From Temnopleurus reevesii (lineage: Eukaryota; Echinodermata; Echinoidea; Temnopleuroida; Temnopleuridae): a stretch of 21,988 bases of DNA. The notes under the pieces are model-generated. The model was not told the DNA's origin and did not search any database. It was given only the letters and a program-made list of their open reading frames with translations. The stretch lies in assembly GCA_036244855.1 (NCBI GenBank), contig BQKZ01001904.1:1-21988 (forward strand). The letters are read 5' to 3'. Position 1 is the stretch's first letter. Every line of letters starts with the position of its first letter. This document shows positions 1-12,100 of the stretch, piece after piece. The position numbers and the translations under genes were made by a program.

Positions 1-185
1 GTTCTCCAAATCCATTTTCCCCAAAACCATTTTGTGTCGCGCTGGGGCAGATGACTTCAGCCGAAGATAGATAGGGTGTGTCCAAAAAGCCTGTTCCTAC
101 CATCAAACCACCTTCGTCTAAGCTGATATCTTTTGTTCGATAGAGGTATCCTGTTGTCTTGTTGAAGACCACTTCGTCGTTGTGA
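1..185 (-). CDS. GSS: GSS exon 10, partial, with C-terminal extension
   Basis: Acceptor TTATTTGCAG. It encodes HNDEVVFNKTTGYLYRTKD (human QEKTLVMNKHVGHLLRTKA), then the A-loop DEGGLMVGTGFLDTPYL. GSS proteins normally stop about two residues after the PY. Here the frame stays open for 21 or more further residues and ends at the window edge in two tandem NGFGE pentapeptides. I see no good donor between PYL and the edge. The stop codon and 3' UTR lie outside. Confidence 0.88.
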
Positions 186-3100
186 CTGCAAATAAATAAG
201 GATATAAGAATAAGTAGAGTTTCGATATGACGCAAATCGTAAAGCTGCGTTGTATACAAAACAAAAAAAAACGTGTCTCAAAAGAGAAAACATGCATGCT
301 TGGTGGAAAAAAATTGTGCATAATACTTCCTAAAATATGTTAAACATAATGAGTAAAATTTACACAATATTGTGTACAATCTTAACCTTAAACCATGCAT
401 GTTACTTCCCGCTATTGAGCAATTATTAAAGAATGTGTAGATACAAAGAATATCATTCATGGTCAAAGATGACGTTCCTTTCACTCAATAGATTGTGAAA
501 AATTATCACAATCGTCAGTTATTTTTTGGACCAACCCTTAAACAGTATCGATGGACCAAAAAAGTCCGACATAAAAACGAGAACAAATTGTACATAATAA
601 GCCAGGATTTGAAGACCCAGGGGCTCAACCATTTTCAAATTTTGCGCCCCAGGTGGCTAGTTATTGCAATGCTACAAGAGCTTGACACTTGAAACTTTAT
701 TTATCAAAGGCGTACCGGCATCAATATCCAAAAGAATATTCTCGCCTCACCTAACTAATGTTCCAAAGGGTCCAAACTCGCTGGCCACTGACATTAGCTC
801 CATGTCAGTCTTTCCGTACATCATGCAGTAGTTATGATTGACAGGTGAGTTGAATCTGTCCATCAGCATGTAGGCCGCCCTCTCCGGTGAGCCACGAAGC
901 TTCTCCAGAGCTTCTTTCATCTTCTCCCCAAAGAGGTTGTTACCTGAACATATAAGAATGGATATAAAATTTTTATGTGCGCCAAAAATATAAATTTATA
1001 TGCGCTTCCATTTTAGTGTTGGTAGAGCGCTTCAACGAAAGAAAACCTTGTAGAACCTATTTAAAAAAAAAAGAGGATTACGCAGTGTAGGGGAGGGGCT
1101 GAATGAATACAATTGTTGTATTTGTAGCAATGGGCACCTTTCAGAAATGGAACATAACCAAAAATAAAGCCATGGTTATTACTACCATATCCTTGTCGAA
1201 TATAGCATTTATACTATATTGCTTTGCGACGCAAACGCCATTTCGGAAAAAAATAGTCATACTTACTGTTCAGATCGCTTTTGCAAAAAAAAGTGTTTGT
1301 TCTACCTAACAAGAAACTCAGTAATTCTATCATCTGATCTTAGCCCTGGACAATGACTGAGTGGTTTGTTATGTCCATGGAAAAGTTTGACTAGGAAAAT
1401 CATTTGCATCAACTAGTCCACCAGGATCAGTCTTCAGCATATGTCTAACAAAAAAAATCCAAAGCTTTCTGTTCCTGCCACATGCGCTAAATAATTGTAA
1501 AAGTGCGTACCTCCTCCTTCTCGTTGGGGATTCATAACGTATTTCATAGGGTTAGCAATCGCACTTTCCGCTGCCTCGTCACCTGCTGGCGTCTGGAAAG
1601 AAACAAACAATCAAACGATTAGACAAAGCAATAAACATACAAATAAAGAATAAAAATCAAACAAACATTACATGGTTTTGGTTAATCTTTAAATTTTAAG
1701 GCATATTCAAACCTGTGCGTTTTTAGCCTGCGTCGGCTCAGAGTTTTTTAAAATTAAAAGCTCTCCATGGACGCAAAAAGGCAAAGGAGAGGACTGACGT
1801 TCGGCGTACGCTCCTTGAGAGCAATCCTAACGTCAGTCCACCGTCTGATCAGCGTATACAGCGCGTTTTAGGAACGATTTTTAATTTTCAAAAACGCTGG
1901 ACCGACGCAGGCTAAAACGCAAAAAGGAATCGTTAAGATCGGATGTGTCATAAATTTTGTCATGCAGTTGTTCTCCGACAGTTAGTCGGCGCTGACAAAC
2001 TTCAATAAAAGGATGTCCAGAAGTCTTATTAAGATTAATAACGATTAATATATTTACACCTTCTAATTTTACACCATCACAAGGGATTTAGAAGAATTCT
2101 TGTGAGGGCCAATGCTGTTATGCAACGTAGTCCTCGGCAACCAATCTGGTGTTACTTTGTTGAAATACATGTAATTCGAAATACATGAATAGGCACCCCA
2201 ATCAAAGTGGCATATTAATCCTTTTTTTTCTACAGTTGTTCAAAACTCTACTGGCTCTTGCAACGGATTTTTACGTTTTGAAAGATCATTTTACATAAAT
2301 CTACATGCATTATAATGACCGCAAAATTCGCGAAAACAAGATCCATTCGAAAATTTCAACTTATATCCAAAATATAAGCAAATCCGAGGGTGAAAAGACC
2401 ACCTCTCTTTGTTGGCAGCGCGGGGAGTTTCATATCCCCTTTATTTTTCTGCATGCAAGCACGATAATTTTTTTTCAAAGGATCGCAGAAAAAGTGATGA
2501 TGGATTTGCTCATGAGCTTCATGAACTTACAAGATCAAGGGTATAATGTCCGGTAAAAATGCTTCTTATATCAGCCACTCTCTTGTTTCCCTTGATGAAA
2601 AGACTGATGGCACCAGGCTCGTACAGAACTTGTTGGATCTTTTTTGTTCCAGCGAGTTGCATGGCAACGGACGGGCACACCGCCGCTCTCGACCTCTCCC
2701 CCATTAACCTCGCTTTCCATTCCTGGCGGGAGAAAGATTATTTGAAAAAAATATGGTGGAATGGCTTCCATTCAATGATTCATTGCATAAAAAATTACCA
2801 TCTGCATGAATATAAAACTATATTGACAAACGGGGCAATGTTTCACCAAACCGTCCTTTAAGTTGAGATCGACTGGAGTACGTTATCGCGTCAGACGCGC
2901 GTAAGATTGTCAATAATTCAGCACAAGAATTGTTACCAGTCATTCGTAAAAATCGTCTTAAAGTCGTTCAAAACTTGGTGAAACACTGCCCGGGTAGCTA
3001 TTCATTCATAGAGCTTTATTATTTACAAAGCTCTTTGTATTCATTATAAACGATACAGACGAACACTGGTCTCGACCTCTCCCCCATTAACCTCGCTTTC

Positions 3101-3600
3101 CATTCCTGGAGGGAAAATTATTTCAGAAAAAGTAGTGCGGCGAAACTACTCCAATTCAGCACTTAGAAACAAAAGCTGAAAATCTGCATAAATACGAATT
3201 ATGCAACTAATGTGACAAACGGGTGAGTAGTACTCAGTAAAAGCATTACAATATCAGTTTTGAAGGAAAAAAAATCAACGGAGAGTAATGTTAGGATGAA
3301 AATAAAATTTAAAGAATATCAATAATCATTTCAGCACCACGATCGAAATACTACTTGTTCCACATCTACTGTAGTCTCTTTCAGTAATAATTATTGCCAT
3401 TAATGTTATTAGACGTATCTTTGATTTTTTTCCTCCTCTATAATAAGTATCATCATCAGTATCATCATCATATACGTCATAATCATTTTCACCAGCATCA
3501 GATCAGCATCATCTCCAAAATTCTCCTCCTCCTTCTTCTTCTCCTCCTCCTCCTCCTCCTCCTCCTCCTCATTACCACAACCACCACCACCACCACCACC

Positions 3601-3634
<34 letters not shown>

Positions 3635-3792
3635 TCATCACCCTCATTATTAATAATCCTTCCACCAAAATCATCACCACCACTATTCCTCCTCCTCTTC
3701 CTTGATCATCCTTCTTATTTTCTTATCATCTTCCTTTTCCTTCTCCTTCTTCTCTATATCCTCCTCTTCATTTAATTCATCTGCCCCTCCTA

Positions 3793-3845
<53 letters not shown>

Positions 3846-6800
3846 CATCCTCATCATCATATCCATCTTACTAGTTCTGTCGGGTAGTCGATGGGTGAGT
3901 ATCCAGTTCGGAAATAAAGTATCGCTACTTCCATGTCGTCTCTGAGAAAAAATCAAAAGTAAGAAACATGTTCATTAAATCAATCAAATCAGGCATATTT
4001 CTATGCAAACATACTTATATATTTACTGTATAGTTTGATCATAGTTCCGTGTTTTTATTCTTCTACTTTCTTTGAGTATTTGACACTCTGGGGGCGGAGA
4101 GGGTGTTAAACTGTGAATCATTTTAGAACACGAAATCCAGCCTATGTTTTATTCAAGGAATGACTGGGTGTTTTTCTTTGAAAACTTTTACTTTTTACAT
4201 TAGGGAGTCTACATTGCATCATAAAATTTCGCACATAATAGTGACTTGGTTGTAATATCAACAACACGATATAATCTTTTTCCGTATAATATTAAGTCAA
4301 ACGCCAATTCAATGGCTCTTTGTAATGCTTTTCAAATCAGAATCGGCTTGTGATTGCTGTGTCCGCACAATTCAATACACGGCGTATATTGTCCATAACC
4401 CATTTTATTTTATGTAAATAGCATATATCTGTTCAACTGGGATTACAAACTTTTAAATCAGAAACGTGTGTCGATGTGACACTCCTTCCCAAATTGCCAT
4501 GACATTAAAAAAGCTTAACATATATATTCAAGATCTTTATTCAGGATTAAAAAAGCACACGATCAGCACAGCTGTTTTTCATCATGGTCCTGACATTAAA
4601 ATATAAATATAACATACAAACGTACAAGTAATAGAAAAATATAAATATACAAAGGAAAATTAAAGAAATTTGTTACAAAACAAAAACTAGTAAATATACG
4701 AAAGCAAATAATAGATATTTAAAATGAATTGCAACAGATTTGATAAAACGACAATAGACACATAATTAGATTACAAGTTTTAACAACAAAAAATCAAATT
4801 AAAAAGAATTTGAAAAAATAAATATCAGAGTAAAATGAGGTAAGAAATTAAATATGTTAAAAAAATAATGGATTGATAATTACAAGAAAACTCAGCTTCG
4901 GCTAAAGGATAGATAATGCAATAGAAAGACCGTCAATATTTTAAGAAGCATTTAAAAATAGCCATCTAGAACAAGGTGTAGAGATCTAAAAATATTTAGC
5001 CTTGTATAATCTTTTGAACGAGGAAAGCGTGAATGCATTTTGTACGTTTGGTGGTAGAGAATTCCATGTTTTCGGGCCAGAATATCTAAAAGATTGTTTA
5101 AAAATTTCTAAATTTGGTTTTGGTATAACTACGTTGAGAGAATCTGAGTTACGGGTATTGAAATCATAATATGGCATCAACTTTTTAGAATGACAAATTA
5201 CTCTCATTTGTATCATAGCGTCCATGTTTTCACGACGGGAGCAAGATGGTATTGTTACAAGAAATGAGTTTTAAATTCATTTAAACGTGTCCTTCGATAG
5301 GATAACCGTTGAACTGCCGCTATGTCGGGGTTTCTTTGCCTTCATGCAACAACACCCTTTGTCACCTCGTGAAAACACGGATAAAACGAACGATGACTCT
5401 GCTTTTACTCACATAAATAGCCGCCTATCATCACCCCGAAGTTGGCCTCTTTGTCCTATCTCTGTTAACGTCCTTCGAATGACTTGTACTCCTTCATTAA
5501 GAGCTTTGATTCCATATTGCATCCACCTCTGATCAAACTTGTTGCTCTCTTCATCTCGGACTACGAACACTATCACGGCTCTAAAGAGAGAATGATGAGA
5601 TATACAAAAAGATTGTAACCTTAAATTGAGCAAAATCATAATGATTTGTAGTTAAAATCTCATCGAAATCATCACGGTCTGAATCTATTTGTTCTTCGAA
5701 TAACCCGCACTCCTTTTTGGCGCTTTAATTCCATATTGTATCCACCTCTGATCGAACTTGTTGCTTTCCTCATCTCGAAAAACGAACACAATAACGGCTC
5801 TAATGGCAAGATGAGAAAATCAGCAAGATTTTCAATATTTGCTTGCAGAAATGAGGGCTTTATAATAACAATGTAAAGGCCGGCTCATACCTTTGCGTTT
5901 TTAGCCTGCGTCGGCCCAGCGTATGTGGAATTTAAAAACGCTCCCGTGACGCACAAAAAGGCAGGTCATACGGTGGAATGACGCTCGGCGTATGCTCCTT
6001 GAGCGCAAGCCGAACGTCAGTCCACTGTCTAATCCGCGTATGCTGTGCGTCCAGGGAGCGTTTTTAATTTCCAAAAACGCAGGGCCGACGCAGGCTAAAA
6101 ACGCGAGGGTGTGAGTCGGCCTTTAGATCTGTATAAAAGGGTGGCTTCTAATGAAAATATTAAAGTAACCACTGTGCATTACTTAATAATAAAAAAAAAT
6201 GTTCATTTTGATAAAGCAATATGACTATGGGGGTGTTGCTCAAAATCAACTGCAAATCAACTGCAACTTTGCAAGTTGTAACGCGCATTTTCATTCGCGC
6301 ACGGTATGCGCATTCAACAAGACGCGCACAAAACAATGATTTTGATTGGCGCGTTCCGATTAACTGCAACTTGCGATCAATTGCAACTTTTGAGCAACAC
6401 CCCATATATTTAAAAATAGATGTTAATAGATGCAAACTAGAGACTCATCTATAAAATGAATGTCTCCATTTTTGGTATACTCACTTTGGCTCTCCATATA
6501 ACTGCCACGCCGTCAGAAATCCTTGTGATACGCCTTCATAACCGAAATTACTCGGTACTCGATCTAATACTTTATCTCGGCTCATACCGAGTTCCTCTAA
6601 ACTATATCTGTTTGAGAAAGATGAAAAATGAGTACAATTATGAGCAATTACCATAATTTAGTAAAGGAATATGTTACCAATTCGTTACCATTTACACAAA
6701 GTGACATGGAATCCTCATTCATTAAGCCTACTTATTCGGCATTTGAGAGAAATAGGAAATACAATTCACACAAAAATACAATTAAAAACACAGCAAAAAA

Positions 6801-8812
6801 TATTGAGAAAGACATAGAACTCCCGGACATAGCAACAATTCAGGAGTGTGATTAATATCCTAACATTATTTTTTTAACTGCAGCATATCAGAGGAAATTG
6901 CGTTTCAATGAACATGATAATTGATAAGTTTTTGTTGTATTAATAATGATTAGTTAAATGTCATACTTTTGTAATAGCACTCTGATCAGAGATTTTATGT
7001 CAGAGCGCCTAATAAAAATCAATTATTGCTATTATTATAATCACAGTGGTTTCATGCCACATATTTCTTGTGCTCCCGTCACTTCGTAAAAACGATCGAA
7101 ATCAAAATTTTAATCTCTATTTCATAAAGACAACATTTAGGAAGTGAACGCTTTATCATAGTTACATTTTATTTCATGGAGAATTTTTGCGTTACTTCAT
7201 AGCAAGAATTTAAAAGCTTAAAATCGGGTAATAACACCAAAAAACATTTAAACACATACGAGGACTGCATTTGGCTAAATTTACATATAACAAGCAATAA
7301 TCTACTAATATAATTTGGGAATATTGGCATCTATCAAAATATGAACACTGCAGCCCATAAACAGTTTAATTATAACACATCACAAAATTTTCAAGCTTGA
7401 AAATATCATTTTGCTTTTCATCACAATGACTGATGAACGATGGATGGATCCCATCACTTAAATTCTCGTTACATTCCTTTACCAGCCCATTGGGGTAATA
7501 AAAATTCCACCATGACTATATACTTGGTAAAAGCATACACTACCGCAACTAAAGGAACACTATTCCCGCTGTCCACTTTCTGTCTGCATTGCGCACTACA
7601 TCTGCCAATTGTAGCACAAAGTTTTGGATGATTATGCTTTTAATAATCCGCCCCAAGAAAGATAATTGAGTTTATATTTCCCTCAAGAGTAACATGATAC
7701 ATAAACCTCGCGAGATATATTTGCATTTTAATAATAAAGAGATGAAGGTCTCAAAATATAAAGATGTAATATAAATAAAAGGATGAACATATAGATATAT
7801 AAATCAACCGATTGAAACATTTTGAAGACAAGAAATGTAATTTGTAATTTTGGCCGTTTAGAAATTTCGCTGTAACCATTTACTATTCTTATTTCACACC
7901 ACAGTGACACACGTACACAGTATCGTCCGTAATTTCTTGAAGTGACTGTAGCCAGAGAGAATTGTTGCATAAAAGCAAATCCGACATAGCGCCAATTCAA
8001 AGTGCACCCTTCTAAAAAAAAGAGTTTCAATTCTATAGATGAACATGTTTCAATGAAACTGTGAGTATAGTGATGATTTCATGTTATATACCCTTCTTCG
8101 ACCGTCACCTTGTGAAAACGCGGACGATATGAGACAAAATATATTCAGTGATGAAATTATTTGCCAGGAACATGATTTTTCCCTAATAATTGATGTTTCT
8201 TTTTTTTTCTTTTCGTGTGATCATATAGTAAATGAACACCACAATAGAAACATTTTTCTGGTGATGAAGACATTTGATAGCAGAAAATTCGTAAAAATAT
8301 TATTTCCAAAAAAATTATCATATTTTCCCCTTTAGCATGACCATAATGTTGATAAACATTTTGATATTTACCTGTGTACATCTACTAATCTAGTACTGAG
8401 TGAGGGGCATCCAGCTGCTATCGTGTTGATCTCCACCATGGAGAGGTCGAGATAGGATTCATCATTATCATCTTTACAGCAGTCCAACATGTAATCTGTT
8501 CGATTGATGCATAGTGCTACTGGCTGGGAGGAGGAACGAAAGACACAAAATGTGATTAAATGTTGTGGTATTATCTTGAAAACAGAATTCAATCAAATTA
8601 ATAATTTAAAAAAAGCTCAACATTATCATAATCATCATCATCGTCATCATCATCACTATCATCATAATGATCATCATCATTATCATCATCACCATCATCA
8701 TCACCATCACCACCATCATCATCATTATCATCATCATCATAATCATCATCATCATCATTATCATAATAATCATCGTCATCATCATCATCTTCATCATCGT
8801 CATCATCATCAC

Positions 8813-8857
<45 letters not shown>

Positions 8858-9096
8858 TACCATCATCAGCACCATCATCTTCATCATCGTAATCATCATC
8901 ATCACCATCATCATCACCATCATCATCATCATCACCATCATCACCACCATCATCATCATCACCATCATTATTATCATCATCTTCATCATCATCATCATTA
9001 TCCCCATTATCATCCCCATCATCATCATCATCATCTCATCACCATCATCATCATCATCATCATCACCACCACCATCATCATCATCATCATCACCAG

Positions 9097-9142
<46 letters not shown>

Positions 9143-12100
9143 GGGGTTGTGTTTTATAAAGCTGTTCGTAGATCTACGCACGATTCTATGAACGACTCGG
9201 GGCCCTTTCTTAGGTGCGATTCAGTGCCATGGGTTATCATGGAAACCGATAAAGGGTCATCAGTCGTTCGTAGAATCGTACGTGGATCTACAGCAGTTGC
9301 ATGTAATCTATTCGGTTGATATACAGTGCTACTGGCTGAGCGGGAGAACAAGACACAAAATGATGATTGAAAGTTGCGGTATTATATTGAAAACCGGACT
9401 CGTTGAAAATAATAATAACAATTCCTCCTCGAAGTGTAAGTATAATTACTACCTTACTTCATGTCCAAGGAAGATGTGGACGTGTTTGATCAGAATCACA
9501 AATTTAAAAAATTCTGTTATAAGGGCTCAATTACACCTCAGCGTTTATATATACACATATTTTTTTTTCTATTTGTATCATATACTTCGTCTAATAGATG
9601 ATATTGTAGGATCTCATCAGCATCAAACAATTTCATTCAAGATTTACTTCATTGTATTGAAATCCTTAAATGACCAAGCCCCTCACGACACAACATATCT
9701 CCTACGATTCAACGTGCAGTCATACAGTCAAAGCTTTCACGGCACTCTGCAAATCTTACACATTCCCAACCTCAAAACACAACTCACAATGGGTGACCGT
9801 GCTGTTGTCATAGCAACTCTAAAACTTTGAAATTACCTACCAATGCACATCACGAACTTCCCATCCTAAAATATTTCCCCAAGTATCTACAGATATGTAA
9901 TGAAAACCTAGCGCAGTAGAATATATTCAGAATAGTAATTGCGCTTTACCACTCCCTGTATATTATAATCATTGTCGTTGTTACTATTACATGTAGTATT
10001 ATCATTTCTCCCACACACATTTATTATAGACGTATACGCATACACAAAACCTAAACACTTGTCCACACTTGGTCCTTCATGGCTCTACTAACCAATCTGA
10101 CCCCATCTATATGATAATGATCACCGCTATTGCACTCAGTACGTCCCCTACACATACACTCATTCAGCACACACACACACAAATGGCCTCACACGGGCGC
10201 AAACGTCTGTGACACCTTATTCTGTAACTCGGTCTTAAAGTGTAACTTCACTCCTAGGCTACTGAAAAAAGGTTACATCTCGTGTATAGACATCGCATAC
10301 ACACGACTCGTCATGAAGCGTATGTGAGGCACCGNNNNNNNNNNNNNNNNNNNNNNNNNNNNNNNNNNNNNNNNNNNNNNNNNNNNNNNNNNNNNNNNNN
10401 NNNNNNNNNNNNNNNNNNNNNNNNNNNNNNNNNNNNNNNNNNNNNNNNNNNNNNNNNNNNNNNNNNNNNNNNNNNNNNNNNNNNNNNNNNNNNNNNNNNN
10501 NNNNNNNNNNNNNNNNNNNNACAACAGTCTGTCCTTCATTGTGCATGTAGTACTGATGTCTTCGATATTTTAAATGTCACAAATGGAGGAGTATGATGTC
10601 TTGTTTTACTTGTGTAATGTGTAGCCGCGTACGGACCTCGATATCGCACGCTCGCATATCAATGTATGCATGTGTTGTGTGTATGTACAATGCACACAAT
10701 CCGCAATACGAACCCCTTTTTCAGTAGCCTAGGAGTGAAGTTACACTTTAAGACCGAGTTGCGGAATAAGGTCGGAACAAACGTCGCCTTGCTCTACCAG
10801 CCCATTTGTCGTAATATTTCTGGCATTGATATACTAGTAATGTAGCATAAAAACACCACGTATATACCTACACATAAATTCAGGCTTACGTACACTTTGT
10901 CTTGCTCTACATAATAATGGACGCTAACTTTAACAGAACATCTGTTCAATCATGTTTTATTTCATCAATGCCACTGCATTATAAAATGTAGCATCAGAAC
11001 ACCCCCTTCAAACTCACTAACCACGTATACGTTCACACATAAAATCCATACGCACGCCCAATCTTGGATGTGCTCCATATACAATGGAGGCCTGTCACCA
11101 TCTATATCATAATAATGATAATTGTACATTTATATTGCACAATTTCTATTTGAATATACTAAACTGCGCATTACGATATAATAATTTACGTAAATAGAAA
11201 CATAATGTGATAAGCAAAGAAAGCTAATCTATTAAAAAGTATGACTTTGAGAGATGTTTTGAATAACCTAATTGATTGAGCAGTGCGAAGTTCAAGTGGT
11301 ATTGCACTTTAATTGTACCTCCCCTCTGGCCTCTGCACACTCAATCAGCAGACATACACATATACACACGGAAAAATCTCCATACACGGGTGCAAGCATC
11401 GGACCACCTCTCAACACACTCACAAACCACGTCTACCATCACACAGAAAATCTACACGCACACCCATGCTTGCTCGTGTTCCACATAACAATGGACGTAA
11501 CCAGCCCATCCATTGTAATATGACTTATATTATCATTGGCACAGACTGTACTACATAACATAACGTAGCATCAGAACACCCTATACACACAGTCACTAAC
11601 CACGTATACGTTCAGACAAATAAAATCCACACACACGCCGATACGTTGCCGTGTTTCTCATGTCCATGGACGCGACTAGCCCACTACGTTCCGTTCAATG
11701 GTATTGCATTGAATACCTCCCCTCTGCACAGACACACACACATAGCACATGGATACACACACAAACCCATACACGCAAACACTTCGTCGTGCTCTACATA
11801 ACAATGGACGCTAACGGCCCGTCTGTGCTTATCCTTTTGATCCAATGAATGGCACTGTTAACGTAGTATCGGAACACTCCCTACACACACTCACTAAACA
11901 CGTGCAACATCAGAAATTGTACACGCACACACATACTTGGTCGTATTCTACATTAACATGAAATCTATCAGCACATCTCCTTTAACATGCTTTATCATGC
12001 AATCAATTGCACTGCATAATATAATGTAGCATCAGAACACCCCTGACACAATTCACAATCATTCACTTATCATGTTACCACACGTACACCCACACATTGT

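Noticed and set aside
2559..2861. Plus-strand open frame over GSS exon 7
   Set aside because: Antisense shadow of a conserved exon.
3394..3887. Low-complexity open frames (poly-Leu/Thr/Ile, poly-Val/Arg, poly-His)
   Set aside because: Products of CTC, ACC and CAT repeats in intron 6.
6456..6656. Plus-strand open frame over GSS exon 4
   Set aside because: The minus-strand reading gives in-phase GSS residues with good splice sites; the plus frame is its shadow.
8504..9319. Long plus-strand poly-His open frame and its poly-Ile and Asp/Met companions
   Set aside because: They are translations of the CAT-type microsatellite in three frames on both strands; no start context, splice support or domain outside the repeat.
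9282..9830. One continuous plus-strand protein
   Set aside because: Its first part is antisense to the exon 3 copy and only the last ~65 residues resemble a LINE RT tail; the join is chance.
10259..10596. Open frames across the N run
   Set aside because: Unknown bases hide any stops.
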